NCBI GenBank assembly: GCA_036677445.1
Contig: JAVBWI010000006.1
Location: forward strand, 62,001 to 126,000
DNA from: JAVBWI01 sp036677445
Lineage (GTDB): Bacteria > Bacillota > Clostridia > Christensenellales > CAG-138
Length of the DNA stretch: 64,000 bases
Reading direction: 5' to 3'
The notes beneath the pieces are model-generated. The model searched no databases. It was not told the origin of the DNA and worked only from the letters and a program-made list of their open reading frames with translations. Both the position numbers and the translations under genes were made by a program. Shown piece after piece: positions 25,917-35,281 of the stretch. Within the stretch, counting starts at the first letter, position 1, and the number at the start of each line of letters is the position of its first letter.

Positions 25917-26366
25917 ATGGGCAACAATAATGAAATGACCCCGGATGTCAAAGGCAGCGAAGGCGGCAAAATCGTATTTGCGACGGATGTGATCGCCACC
26001 ATTGCAGCGTTGGCCGCAGCGGATGTCAAGGGCGTGGCAGGCATGAGCGGCGGTATGGTGGAAGGCCTGACCGAAATGCTTGGCCGCAAGAACCTCACAA
26101 AGGGCGTTAAGGTCGAAGTTGGTACGGAAGAGGCGGCCGTGGATGTGAGCGTCGTCATTCAATACGGCTTCCGCATACAGGATGTGTGTGCGGAGATCCA
26201 ACGCGCCGTTAAAAACGCGGTGGAGACCATGACAGGCCTGCGCGTGGTGGAAATTAACGTCTATGTGCAGGCGGTGAGCTTCGAAAGCAGCGAGCCCGTA
26301 CCCGAAGAAAAACCTAAAAAGCCGGAAAAAGAGCCGAAGGCCGTCGAGCCGCCCCGCGTAAAGTGA
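25917..26366 (+). CDS. Asp23/Gls24 family envelope stress protein
   Basis: 149 residues with the Asp23 core: GKIVFATDVIATIAALAAAD, VKGVAGMSGGMVEGLTEMLG, VVIQYGFRIQDVCAEIQRAV and TGLRVVEINVYVQAV. Asp23 is anchored to the membrane through AmaP, encoded next. In Bacillus the homologue YqhY sits just before nusB-folD, as here. The C-terminal 30 residues are Pro/Lys/Glu-rich. Confidence 0.92.
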   Translation: MGNNNEMTPDVKGSEGGKIVFATDVIATIAALAAADVKGVAGMSGGMVEGLTEMLGRKNLTKGVKVEVGTEEAAVDVSVVIQYGFRIQDVCAEIQRAVKNAVETMTGLRVVEINVYVQAVSFESSEPVPEEKPKKPEKEPKAVEPPRVK

Positions 26367-26427
26367 GCAGCGTATCCGGGATGCTGGAACGTTGCGCTGT
26401 GCGCCTGCATTTGGCATAAATGTTGGT

Positions 26428-26453
26428 AAAAGGCGCCGGCGGCGCCTTTTTGG
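26428..26453 (+). terminator. Intrinsic terminator between asp23 and amaP
   Basis: aaaaggcgcc (26428-26437), loop ggc, ggcgcctttt (26441-26450) plus further T. It may be partial or conditional, because amaP downstream belongs to the same functional set. Confidence 0.75.
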
Positions 26454-26527
26454 AATGCAAGCTCCAGATTATAGTCCGGTAACCGTACATAAGAGATGCG
26501 TTATGACGCACAAGGAGAGGATATACC

Positions 26528-27088
26528 ATGAAGGTAAAGCTGTTTGACAGAATACTGTTGGCGCTGCTGCTGATTGTTACCATAGCGCTTTCATTATTGC
26601 TGATATTGCTGGCGGTTCGTATTCTCCCGGCTGTCAATGTACAGGGCTTTGTTGCCCTTCTGTACACAGGCAACACAAATGCCATTATTCTGGGCGCATC
26701 CGGTTTGGTGCTGTTTATCGTATCGCTCAGGCTGATGTTTGCAGGCGGCCAAAAGAAGGAGATCCAGCCTACCTCCACGCTGGTGCAGGCTACGGAACTG
26801 GGCGCGGCCTTCATCACAATTTCCGCCATCGACTCCATGGTACAGAAACATTGCCGCAGCAATAACCGCATCCGAAATGTCATAAGCGCCGTACATGCTG
26901 TTCGTGACGGCGGCATTACCGTAAGCGTACGCCTTGCGCTCATGCCGGATACGGATATACCGGCGCTGACGCTGGAACTGCAAAAATCGCTCAAGGAATA
27001 CGTAGAAAAGCATTCCGGCATTAATGTGCGGGAGGTTGGCATACTCATTGAGGATACCGCCAGCAGTCCCAAGAGCCGCGTGGACTGA
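26528..27088 (+). CDS. amaP: Alkaline shock response membrane anchor protein AmaP
   Basis: 186 residues: two N-terminal membrane helices (about 9-31 and 52-70) and a C-terminal Asp23-like beta-alpha domain (STLVQATELGAAFITISAID, GITVSVRLALMPDTDIPALT). AmaP binds Asp23 and holds it at the membrane. Flanked by Asp23 and DUF2273, the standard trio. aaggagagg precedes the ATG. Confidence 0.9.
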   Translation: MKVKLFDRILLALLLIVTIALSLLLILLAVRILPAVNVQGFVALLYTGNTNAIILGASGLVLFIVSLRLMFAGGQKKEIQPTSTLVQATELGAAFITISAIDSMVQKHCRSNNRIRNVISAVHAVRDGGITVSVRLALMPDTDIPALTLELQKSLKEYVEKHSGINVREVGILIEDTASSPKSRVD

Positions 27089-27115
27089 TACTGCGCGTAG
27101 AATGAGGTGTCTTCA

Positions 27116-27346
27116 ATGTCGGACTGGAAACAGGAAGCAAAAGCATACATGACCAATCATAAGTGGACGGTCATATGGGTGGCCGTCGGCTTGGTGATAG
27201 GCATACTGATACTGACAATCAATTTCTGGCGTACGCTGCTACTTTGCATAGTCGTAGGCGTGTGCTATTTGGTTGGCAGCCTGATGGACAAAGGCGGATG
27301 GGAAATGGTCAAATCCTTCCTGGATCGCATACTGCCCAAAAGATGA
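27116..27346 (+). CDS. DUF2273 family small membrane protein
   Basis: 76 residues with two membrane helices (VIWVAVGLVIGILILTI and TLLLCIVVGVCYLVGSLM) joined by a short FWR turn. DUF2273 proteins accompany Asp23/AmaP; function unknown. ATG 27116 lies six bases after gaggtg; a GTG at 27107 is in frame but within that site. Confidence 0.88.
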   Translation: MSDWKQEAKAYMTNHKWTVIWVAVGLVIGILILTINFWRTLLLCIVVGVCYLVGSLMDKGGWEMVKSFLDRILPKR

Positions 27347-27383
27347 TGGAATACGCGAAAGCCGGGGAGGATATAACCTGCAT

Positions 27384-27893
27384 ATGAGCAGAAAAGTAGC
27401 GCGCGAAGTCGCAATGAAACTGATTTTTGCCCGCATGTTGGGCGGAGAGAACGAATACCGCTCTATATTGGAACAAACCGGGATTGATGAAGAGCCTCCG
27501 CAGGAGGATATCGATTTTGCGGACAACCTTGTCGCAGGCATCGACCAGAGCATAGAGGAGATCGATGCGCGCATAGGCAACAACGCCATCGGCTGGACGG
27601 TCAGCCGTATGCCTAAGGTGGATCTTTGCATATTGCGTATCGCGCTCTATGAAATGATGCACCGTGAGGATATTCCGCACAGCGTATCCATTAACGAGGC
27701 GGTGGAGCTTGCCAAACGGTTTGCGGGGGACAAGTCCCCTGCATATATCAATGGCATATTAGGTACGCTTTCCAAGCAGATGGAGGAGGAACATCCTCAA
27801 AAACGCGCAAAACATGCGGCCGCGGAAAACAAGCCGGAGTCCGGCGTGCAGAGGAAGTTGGAATTAACGGATGAAGATCTGCGTACGCTGTGA
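27384..27893 (+). CDS. nusB: Transcription antitermination protein NusB
   Basis: 169 residues, all-helical: REVAMKLIFARMLGGENEY, IGWTVSRMPKVDLCILRIAL, IPHSVSINEAVELAKRFAGD, SPAYINGILGTL. It binds boxA RNA with S10 in rRNA antitermination. The C-terminal 30 residues (AKHAAAENKPESG...) are a polar extension. Location before folD is conserved. Confidence 0.94.
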   Translation: MSRKVAREVAMKLIFARMLGGENEYRSILEQTGIDEEPPQEDIDFADNLVAGIDQSIEEIDARIGNNAIGWTVSRMPKVDLCILRIALYEMMHREDIPHSVSINEAVELAKRFAGDKSPAYINGILGTLSKQMEEEHPQKRAKHAAAENKPESGVQRKLELTDEDLRTL

Positions 27894-27986
27894 ATGACCG
27901 GCCGTGGTATAACGAGATGATATGGAAGAGCCATATCTACAGAAATTGATATGCGTTGGGAGCACATCCATGTGTTTATGGGACGG

Positions 27987-28013
27987 GCATCGTCTTTCAA
28001 GATAGGACGATGC
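27987..28013 (+). other. Stem-loop in the nusB-folD gap
   Basis: gcatcgtc (27987-27994), 11-base loop, gacgatgc (28006-28013), followed only by tttgtg. A weak terminator or a processing hairpin in the 213-base gap; I see no gene in that gap. Confidence 0.45.
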
Positions 28014-28106
28014 TTTGTGCGTGTTAGGGGATGACGGATGCGCTTTGCAGCAGCTTTCATAATAAAAGTGCAGGCAATAGGGCTTGCCTGAAATGGGGGT
28101 GCCGGT

Positions 28107-28964
28107 ATGGCAGAAAAAAAAGCAACGATTATCGACGGCAAGGCAATCGCAGCCGAGCAGCGTGCGCTGCTCATTCCACGCATACAGCGTCTTACAGCGC
28201 AGGGCGTAACGCCAGGGCTGTGCGTGCTGCTAATAGGGGATGACCCGGCTTCACAGAGCTATGTCAGCAGCAAGGAACGTATGGCGGGTACGCTCGGCAT
28301 GTATGGCGTGGTGCACCGGCTGCGTGCAGATACCACACAGCAGGAAGTCTTGGAACGCATATATGAATGCAATGAGGACCCAAAGATTCATGGCATATTG
28401 GTGCAGCTTCCTCTACCGAATCATATCGAACCTGCAACGGTTGCCGCAGCGGTATTGCCGCAGAAGGATGTCGACGGTCTGCATCCGGTTAACGCGGGCA
28501 GGCTGCTTGCAAACCAGCCCTGTATGGTGCCCTGTACGCCCAACGGCGTAATGGAGCTGATCAAAAGCACGGGCATTGAGATTGCAGGCAAGCATGCAGT
28601 GGTCATCGGCCGCAGCAATATCGTGGGCAAGCCCATAGCGCTCCTGTTGATGCATGCAAACGCCACCGTTACCATCTGCCACTCCCGTACGCAGGGGCTC
28701 GCCGAACTGACGCGCCAGGCGGATATACTCATTTGCGCGGCAGGTCGGCCGTCCATGGTTCGCGGCGATATGATAAAGCCGGGTGCGATAGTGATCGACG
28801 TGGGTACCAGCCGTGTGGACGGCAAGCTTTGCGGCGACGTTGCGTTCGGCGAGGCTGTGGAAGCCGCTGGCTTTATTACGCCCGTGCCGGGCGGCGTCGG
28901 GCCTATGACCATCGCTATGCTCATGCGCAACACTGTGGAAGCGGCGGAGCGGACGTCGCGCTGA
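28107..28964 (+). CDS. folD: Bifunctional methylene-THF dehydrogenase / methenyl-THF cyclohydrolase FolD
   Basis: 285 residues. Catalytic segment PGLCVLLIGDDPASQSYVSS with YVSSKERMAGTLG carrying the Lys, 'HGILVQLPLPNHI', 'DVDGLHPVNAGRL', and the NADP-binding 'VIGRSNIVGKPIALLL' and C-terminal 'TPVPGGVGPMTIAMLMRNTV'. It interconverts one-carbon folates. Standard neighbour of nusB and xseA. Confidence 0.95.
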   Translation: MAEKKATIIDGKAIAAEQRALLIPRIQRLTAQGVTPGLCVLLIGDDPASQSYVSSKERMAGTLGMYGVVHRLRADTTQQEVLERIYECNEDPKIHGILVQLPLPNHIEPATVAAAVLPQKDVDGLHPVNAGRLLANQPCMVPCTPNGVMELIKSTGIEIAGKHAVVIGRSNIVGKPIALLLMHANATVTICHSRTQGLAELTRQADILICAAGRPSMVRGDMIKPGAIVIDVGTSRVDGKLCGDVAFGEAVEAAGFITPVPGGVGPMTIAMLMRNTVEAAERTSR

Positions 28965-28975
28965 ATGGGGGATGC

Positions 28976-30238
28976 ATGCAGGTCAGGATTCTCACAGTTG
29001 CACAGCTCAATGAATATGTCAACGCCTTGATCGGCAGCGATCCGATACTGCGCACGCTTAAGGTGCAGGGCGAGCTGTCCGGCTGCAAGCGGCACAGTTC
29101 CGGGCATCTATATTTTTCGCTCAAGGATGAGAACGCCGTGGTGCGCTGTGTGATGTTTCGTTCTGCGGCGCAGACTCTGCGGTTTCAGCCGCAGGACGGC
29201 CTGCGTGTCGTCGTGGACGGCTACGCCTCTCTCTATACGCGTGACGGACAGTTCCAGCTTTATGCCCAATCCATGCAAAAAGAGGGGGAGGGGGAGCTGT
29301 ACCGGCGCTTTCTCCTTCTTAAGACAAAACTCGAGGCGATGGGCTACTTCGATCCGGCCCGAAAGCGCGCCATTCCGCTGCTTCCCAAATGTGTTGGAGT
29401 GGTAACCTCCGGCACAGGCGCGGCACTGCAGGATATTTTGCAGATCATACGCCGGCGCTATCCGCGTATGGATATTGAAATTTGCCCCGTGCTGGTGCAG
29501 GGTATAGGCGCAGCGGAGGATATTGCCGCTGGCATCCGGTACATGAATGCGCGAAGCAAGGCGTCGGTGCTGATTGTGGCGCGCGGCGGCGGCAGCATGG
29601 AGGACCTTTGGGCATTCAATGAACCCATCGTGGCCACAGCGATTTATGAAAGCCGCATACCCGTAATCAGCGCCGTAGGGCATGAAACTGACTTTAGCAT
29701 TGCGGATTTCACTGCCGATCTGCGTGCGCCCACACCCTCCGCCGCAGCGGAGCTTTGTGTGCCCGAATATGCAGCATTGCTCCAGCGCGCAGACGAATTG
29801 GCGTCCGGACGGCTGCCGTATGCGTTAGAACGGAATATCGCCGTCAAACGGGAACGGCTCCATTTGCTGCTGCATGCGCGCGGATTTTCGGCTGCAGGGC
29901 ATAGCGCCGCGCTTCATCGGCAAATACTAGAAAACAGTATGAAAAGGTTGCGTGTGGCGGCGACGGCGCAGGCACAGCACAAGCGCACGGATATACAAGG
30001 CTTGCTGCACAGGCTGGCGGCACTTTCACCCGACGCGGTGTTGGAACGTGGATACGCCATCGTATACAGCGATGAATCCGGGCACATCATGACCTCGGTA
30101 TCCGCGCTCACAAAAGATACCGCCGTTACCCTGCGCATGCATGATGGTAGTGCGTCTGCGCGTATTGAAGATATACAAAAGAACAAAAACACGAAGCATC
30201 GGCAGGAGAAAGGGAATGGAAAAAGAAATAACGTCTGA
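28976..30238 (+). CDS. xseA: Exodeoxyribonuclease VII large subunit
   Basis: 420 residues. OB-fold tRNA_anti-like N-terminus (VQGELSGCKRHSSGHLYFSL), catalytic domain (GVVTSGTGAALQDILQIIRR, LIVARGGGSMEDLWAFNEPI, PVISAVGHETDFSIADFTAD) and C-terminal coiled coil. With XseB it degrades single-stranded DNA. ATG 28976 gives the family's N-terminus; a much longer open frame back to 28733 overlaps folD and is spurious. Confidence 0.94.
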   Translation: MQVRILTVAQLNEYVNALIGSDPILRTLKVQGELSGCKRHSSGHLYFSLKDENAVVRCVMFRSAAQTLRFQPQDGLRVVVDGYASLYTRDGQFQLYAQSMQKEGEGELYRRFLLLKTKLEAMGYFDPARKRAIPLLPKCVGVVTSGTGAALQDILQIIRRRYPRMDIEICPVLVQGIGAAEDIAAGIRYMNARSKASVLIVARGGGSMEDLWAFNEPIVATAIYESRIPVISAVGHETDFSIADFTADLRAPTPSAAAELCVPEYAALLQRADELASGRLPYALERNIAVKRERLHLLLHARGFSAAGHSAALHRQILENSMKRLRVAATAQAQHKRTDIQGLLHRLAALSPDAVLERGYAIVYSDESGHIMTSVSALTKDTAVTLRMHDGSASARIEDIQKNKNTKHRQEKGNGKRNNV

Positions 30239-30437
30239 AGTTTCATTTGAGGCTTCTATGGAAGAGTTGGAGCACATTGTACAAAAGCTCGAGAGCGGAA
30301 ATATCCCGCTTGAGGAGATGGTTTCGCTTTATGAACGGGGTGCTGCACTGGGCAAGCACTGTATGGCCATGCTGGATTCGTACCAGGGCAGGCTGGAAAC
30401 GCTGGACCGGGGAAAGGGCGGGGAGGTGCAGGCATGA
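30216..30437 (+). CDS. xseB: Exodeoxyribonuclease VII small subunit
   Basis: 73 residues: FEASMEELEHIVQKLESGNI, PLEEMVSLYERGAALGKHCM, a three-helix XseB. ATG 30216 after aggagaaaggg; overlaps xseA by 23 bases and ispA by four (ATGA at 30434-30437). Confidence 0.94.
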   Translation: MEKEITSEVSFEASMEELEHIVQKLESGNIPLEEMVSLYERGAALGKHCMAMLDSYQGRLETLDRGKGGEVQA

Positions 30438-31318
30438 CATTTCTCATGCAGCAAAGCCGCTACATTGACCGCGTCGACCAGGCGCTGCACGCATATTTCA
30501 ATGCGGACGGCATACCGCCGCGGCTTTTAGAGAGCATGTCATACAGCGTGTTTGCGGGCGGCAAGCGTTTACGTCCATGTTTGACGCTGGCGGCATGCGA
30601 GCTTGTTGGCGGCAGTGCAGAGGATGCGCTGCCTTTTGCTTGTGCTCTGGAAATGATCCATACCTATTCGCTTATTCACGATGATTTGCCCGCCATGGAT
30701 AATGACGACTTTCGGCGCGGCCGGCCTACCAGCCACAAGGTTTTCGGCGAAGGGCAGGCTGTGCTGGCAGGGGACGGCCTGCTTTCCTATGCTTTCGAGA
30801 TATTGCTCGATGTATCTGTCTTACGGGGCAAACCGCAATATCTGCATGCCGCCGCGGCAATCGCCAAAGGCGCAGGCGTGCGCGGCATGGTGGCCGGACA
30901 ATGCCTGGATCTTTTATATGAAGGGAAGACTGACGCCGATAAAAGCGTGCTGCATGCGATACACCGGGGAAAAACAGGCGCAATGATAGAGGCAGCCGTG
31001 GAATCCGGCGCATTTTGTGCAAACGCCGACGCGGACGCCCTATCGGCCTTGCGGGAATTTGGCGCACAGTATGGGCTGCTGTTCCAGATAACGGACGATA
31101 TATTGGATGTTGTGGGCGATGCTGAAAGCTTGGGCAAAACCACCGGCAAGGATGCGCAAGCGGGAAAACTGACTTTCCCCGCCATATACGGCGTAAAAGG
31201 CGCCGTAGAGAATGCCGCGCAGGCAGCGGAAGCCGCGCGGGCCGCGCTTTTGCCCTTTGGCGAGGATGCCCGTTTTTTCCGCGAGCTAATTGATTACACG
31301 CTTACGCGGAAAAAGTGA
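30434..31318 (+). CDS. ispA: Polyprenyl synthetase (farnesyl/geranyl diphosphate synthase type)
   Basis: 294 residues. First Asp-rich motif LIHDDLPAMDNDDFRRGRPT and second motif FQITDDILDVVGDAESLGKT; GGKRLRPCLTLAAC at about 39-52 binds IPP. It condenses isopentenyl units for quinones and undecaprenyl precursors. Follows xseB by overlap, as in Bacillus. In most Firmicutes OLE RNA or dxs comes next; here spo0A arrives tail-to-tail after six bases. Confidence 0.94.
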   Translation: MTFLMQQSRYIDRVDQALHAYFNADGIPPRLLESMSYSVFAGGKRLRPCLTLAACELVGGSAEDALPFACALEMIHTYSLIHDDLPAMDNDDFRRGRPTSHKVFGEGQAVLAGDGLLSYAFEILLDVSVLRGKPQYLHAAAAIAKGAGVRGMVAGQCLDLLYEGKTDADKSVLHAIHRGKTGAMIEAAVESGAFCANADADALSALREFGAQYGLLFQITDDILDVVGDAESLGKTTGKDAQAGKLTFPAIYGVKGAVENAAQAAEAARAALLPFGEDARFFRELIDYTLTRKK

Positions 31319-31324
31319 CGGCAG

Positions 31325-32107
31325 TCAGCACGATACGGCCATACGGACGCGGTCGGCAATCATAGCAATGAACTCGGCATTGGTAGGCTTGCCCTTCAAA
31401 TCGTCGATGGTATACCCGAAATATTGATGCAGCACCTTGGTGTTGCCTCGCGTCCAGGCGACTTCTATGGCGTTTCGAATGGCGCGCTCGACCAATGGCG
31501 GGCGCGTGTTATATTGCTTGGAGATGTAGGGATAAATGTCCTTGGTAACCGCTACCGTGGAAGGGTCCTTCGCTTCTACCGAATAAAGTATTGCGCTGCG
31601 CAGATAATGGTACCCGCGCAGATGCGCAGGTATTCCAACGGCCCGGATTTGGCGTGTGATTTCCGTATTCACTTCATCGCTGCATCGCAACAGCGGAAGA
31701 ACCGGCTCATCGTCGGGTATCGAATCACTCTCGCCCGCCGTGCGAACCAATTGCAGTATACGCGGAATGATATGTTCCGGTCCCATAGGCTTAACAAAGC
31801 AATAAACGACATTGAGCGCCTGGAGTTCCTGCAGCAGTCTGTTATCTAAAAATGCGGTGTGAATAAAAACGGACGGACGCTTGGAAGGATCCATTTTTTC
31901 TATGCTGTTGAGCACGCTCAGGCCGTCGAGAACTGGCATTACAATATCCATCAGCAAAATATCTACATGTTGCGATTCCAGTTGGGTCAAAGCATCCTTG
32001 CCGTTATTCACGCAGGGCAGAACGCAGATATTTGCATAATGATCACAAAATGAAACAATATCTTTACACGTACTGATACTTGCATCTGCTATCAAAATAG
32101 TAAACAA
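31325..32107 (-). CDS. spo0A: Sporulation master regulator Spo0A
   Basis: 260 residues. Receiver domain (1-120) with phospho-acceptor D54 (DILLMDIVMPVLDG), T84 and K106; DNA-binding Spo0A_C domain (about 150-260) with VGIPAHLRGYHYLRSAILYS, ERAIRNAIEVAWTRGN and GKPTNAEFIAMIADRVR. The phosphorylated form switches sporulation genes. Odd: the usual acidic pair near residue 8 (Asp-Asp in B. subtilis) is D8-A9, losing one metal ligand. The start is TTG, seven bases after gaggggg. Confidence 0.95.
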   Translation of the reverse strand: MFTILIADASISTCKDIVSFCDHYANICVLPCVNNGKDALTQLESQHVDILLMDIVMPVLDGLSVLNSIEKMDPSKRPSVFIHTAFLDNRLLQELQALNVVYCFVKPMGPEHIIPRILQLVRTAGESDSIPDDEPVLPLLRCSDEVNTEITRQIRAVGIPAHLRGYHYLRSAILYSVEAKDPSTVAVTKDIYPYISKQYNTRPPLVERAIRNAIEVAWTRGNTKVLHQYFGYTIDDLKGKPTNAEFIAMIADRVRMAVSC

Positions 32108-32127
32108 ATGGACACCCCCTCAAATAT

Positions 32128-32157
32128 ACTATAATGATAACAGATTATTCTTGTCTA
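32128..32157 (-). promoter_or_regulatory. Candidate spo0A promoter
   Basis: Minus strand TAGACA (32157-32152), 18 bases, TATAGT (32133-32128), about 20 bases before the spo0A start and touching the spoIVB stop. It would let spo0A be expressed apart from spoIVB. Confidence 0.5.
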
Positions 32158-33423
32158 TGCTATCTGCTGTTGCATCCATTGTACATACATGCAGTACCCT
32201 TTTGTAGGGTCATTGATGAACACATGCGTGACCACGCCAATCAGCTTATTATCCTGTATAATAGGGCTGCCGCTCATGCCCTGCACGATGCCGCCGGTAG
32301 TCTCCAACAGCTTCGGGTCTGTGATCTCGATGACCATACCTTTTTGGGCCGGACTGCTTTGCGGATTGACCTTAATGATTTCGCAGTCGTATGCCTTTAC
32401 GCCTTCATCGCTGAGTGTGGTGAGCAGCTTCGCCGGGCCTACGTGCGCCTCCTCGGGATATGCCATGGGCAGCCCGTGAGGATATAAAGCATTATAGTAT
32501 TTATCATACATGCGCCCGTAAATACCGTATTGGCTGTTGGTCTCGATGGTGCCAAGCGGCAGGCTGCCTGCGCCGAACGTTCCCCTCAGTTCGCCCGGCT
32601 CACCCTGTGCGCCCTGCACGATATCTACGATGTTGGATTGCACGATCTCGCCGTCGCGCACTGTCAGGCTTGCACGCGTATCTACGTCCGTGATGGCGTG
32701 GCCGAGCGCCGCATACCACTTTGTGGCGGGGTCATAAAAAGAGAGCGTACCTACGCCGGCGGTGCTGTCGCGTACCCACATACCCATGCGGTATTGGTTA
32801 TCCGCCGGGTCAAGCGCGGGGCGCATTTGTACGGTGAACCGCTCGTTGCCGCGCAGTATGGTTAATTCTACCAGATCGCTGCTCTCATTGCATAGCTGTG
32901 CCAAATGTACCGCGTTTTCAATCTCCACACCATTGATTTTTTCAACAAGATCGCCTGCCTGAATGCCTGCAGCGGCTGCAGGACTCATTTCCTGGCCGTT
33001 CGATAAAGTAATGGTACTTACCCCAACAACAAGTGCGCCGCGGGTATGCAAAGTTACACCGATGGAGCTCCCGCCGGGCACGAGAGTCACATCATTGCGC
33101 ACATACACGCTGATCTGCCTGACAGGAATCACGCCAAAAAGCCGGATAGTGATATTTGAGGCGTGCCCGCCGATATCACCTGTAACCTCGGCTAAGGTTT
33201 GATCGGTCTGGCTGGATACCTCAAGTGTCTCATCATCCGTCGAAGCGGTAAACAGTCCATTGAAGGCAATGGGAAGCGTATAGGATTGACCCGCCTGTAT
33301 ATGCATATCCCCTGAAAGCCTGCGAATGGAGGACATGGGTTCGGTATAATTAAAGATCAATAATGCCGCACACAGCGCGATGCAAAACAGACTGCGCAAG
33401 TAGGACAGAAAGCCTTTTTTCAA
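32155..33423 (-). CDS. spoIVB: SpoIVB serine peptidase (S55)
   Basis: About 422 residues: signal/anchor helix (about 8-26), a PDZ domain (about 115-195, MSPAAAAGIQAGDLVEKING) and the S55 peptidase domain with histidine in WYAALGHAITDVD and serine in GMSGSPIIQDNKLIGVVTHV. It is the forespore signal that triggers SpoIVFB cleavage of pro-sigma-K. TTG 33423 is preferred, six bases after gaggtg; GTG 33432 sits almost on that site. Confidence 0.93.
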   Translation of the reverse strand: MKKGFLSYLRSLFCIALCAALLIFNYTEPMSSIRRLSGDMHIQAGQSYTLPIAFNGLFTASTDDETLEVSSQTDQTLAEVTGDIGGHASNITIRLFGVIPVRQISVYVRNDVTLVPGGSSIGVTLHTRGALVVGVSTITLSNGQEMSPAAAAGIQAGDLVEKINGVEIENAVHLAQLCNESSDLVELTILRGNERFTVQMRPALDPADNQYRMGMWVRDSTAGVGTLSFYDPATKWYAALGHAITDVDTRASLTVRDGEIVQSNIVDIVQGAQGEPGELRGTFGAGSLPLGTIETNSQYGIYGRMYDKYYNALYPHGLPMAYPEEAHVGPAKLLTTLSDEGVKAYDCEIIKVNPQSSPAQKGMVIEITDPKLLETTGGIVQGMSGSPIIQDNKLIGVVTHVFINDPTKGYCMYVQWMQQQIA

Positions 33424-33550
33424 ATCAAACACCTCATAAGTTCATCAATCGTTGCGCACGCGCGACGATACTATGATGAACACGAAGCGCTGTATCTATG
33501 CTTCTGATGTGGATTTGATTTTGTAAATAAGATATCTGTGACTGGCTTAT

Positions 33551-35227
33551 TTATGTGCGTGCACGTTGTATCAACTCACGCGCATGCTCGACGGCGCGGA
33601 TGTCGCTGGCCGTTGCGCCCATGATCCGCGCGATCTCATGCACCCGTTCTTCCGCATTGAGCAGCCGTAGGCAAGAGGAAGTACGGCCGTCCTGCTCTTG
33701 CTTTTCGACCAAATAATGCACGTCGGCCAGTGCGGCGATCTGAGGCAGATGCGTCACGCAAAGCACTTGCCTGCTGCCTGCGATCTGCAGCATTTTTTGG
33801 CCTACTACGGTGGCGATATGGCCGCTTATTCCAGTATCAATTTCGTCGAATATCACGGTTGGAATTCCGCCCATATGTATGGTTTTAAAGGCAAGCATAA
33901 TACGTGAAAGCTCACCGCCGGAAGCGACCCGCTGCAAAGGCTTTACCGGTTCGCCCGCATTGGTGGAGAGCAGAAATTCCACATGCTCCACGCCGTCGGC
34001 CGAAAGATGACCTTCAGGCAACGGCTGCAGAAGGACTTCAAATCCCGACTTTTCCATACCCAGGTCACGAAACTGCGCAAGCAGCTGCTCGCTAAGCCGC
34101 TTTGCTGTCTTACGGCGTACCTCCATCAACTTGCTTGCCAATTCCACATACTGTGCTTTGCAGCTCGCAAGTGCTTTTAATAGCTTCTCCCTGTGGGCAT
34201 CGCTTTGCTGCAGCTCGTCGTATTCATTCTGCACCTGCTCCCAAAAATCGAGTATTTCAGTAATACTGCCGCCATATTTGCGTTTGAGCATATGGATGCG
34301 CGCAAGCCGCGCTTCCACAGCCGCTAAAAGCTCCGGTTGAAATTCAAAACCGTTTTTCAGGTCGCGTAAGGAATAGGCGACATCCTCCATGGCATAGTAA
34401 GCATCCTGCAGGCGTGTAAACACATCCGCATAATCGGCATGAAATTGCTGAATATAGCTTAGCTGCTGCACCGCCGCATTTGCCTGTGGCATCGCTCCGC
34501 CTTCTTCCTGTGTCAAAAGCAAATGGCTTGCTTCAAGGGCGGTGATAATGGCCTGAGCGTTGCTAAGCACACGAAGCTGCGCATCCAGCTCTTCTTCTTC
34601 GCCCGGCTGCAGGGCGGCATCAGAAATTTCCTTTATCTGGTATTTTAGCATGTCCATGCGGCGTAGCCTGTCCTGCTCGGAAGGAAACCCGGTCATGAGC
34701 TCCTTCTGTATGGACTGGTGCTGCTGATACAGTTCAAAAACGCTTTGTCTTAGCGGCTCAACCGCTTCACGGTCAAACGCATCCAAAAAACGGATATGCG
34801 AATCGACATTGAGCAGCGATTGATGCTCATGCTGGCCGTGTACATCCACCAGAAGGTCCGTGACAGATTTCAGGGAAGAAAGATTGATGAGCGTACCGTT
34901 GATCCGGCATGTGCTTTTACCGCTTAAGGACAGCTCGCGGCTTAAAACAAGCTGGCCTTCCGGATCCTTCTCTATACCAAGCGCCTCAAGCCGCTGCAGC
35001 ACCTTCGATTCTTCCCTTAAAAGAAATACAGCTTCAACAGAGGCTTTTTCTGCGCCTGTCTTAATGAGATCCCTGTTGGCGCGTTCACCCAGCACAAAAT
35101 TAACGGCATCAATAATAATGGACTTACCGGCGCCTGTTTCGCCGGTAAGTACATGAAAGCCATTGGAAAATGTAATATCCAGTCGTTCAATCAGAGCGAT
35201 GTTCTTGATGCACAGGTTCTGCAGCAT
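33551..35227 (-). CDS. recN: DNA repair protein RecN
   Basis: 558 residues, SMC-like. Walker A LTGETGAGKSIIID at about 27-40, a central coiled coil (about 160-360), ABC signature RVASGGELSRIMLAFK and Walker B TVIFDEIDTGISG. It gathers broken DNA ends in recombination repair. ATG follows gagagga. Standard neighbour of argR and spoIVB. Confidence 0.95.
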   Translation of the reverse strand: MLQNLCIKNIALIERLDITFSNGFHVLTGETGAGKSIIIDAVNFVLGERANRDLIKTGAEKASVEAVFLLREESKVLQRLEALGIEKDPEGQLVLSRELSLSGKSTCRINGTLINLSSLKSVTDLLVDVHGQHEHQSLLNVDSHIRFLDAFDREAVEPLRQSVFELYQQHQSIQKELMTGFPSEQDRLRRMDMLKYQIKEISDAALQPGEEEELDAQLRVLSNAQAIITALEASHLLLTQEEGGAMPQANAAVQQLSYIQQFHADYADVFTRLQDAYYAMEDVAYSLRDLKNGFEFQPELLAAVEARLARIHMLKRKYGGSITEILDFWEQVQNEYDELQQSDAHREKLLKALASCKAQYVELASKLMEVRRKTAKRLSEQLLAQFRDLGMEKSGFEVLLQPLPEGHLSADGVEHVEFLLSTNAGEPVKPLQRVASGGELSRIMLAFKTIHMGGIPTVIFDEIDTGISGHIATVVGQKMLQIAGSRQVLCVTHLPQIAALADVHYLVEKQEQDGRTSSCLRLLNAEERVHEIARIMGATASDIRAVEHARELIQRART

Positions 35228-35281
35228 AGTTTCCTCTCAAACGGCTGCGCGGCATGTATGTGCTGCGCAGGCGGAGTCAAG

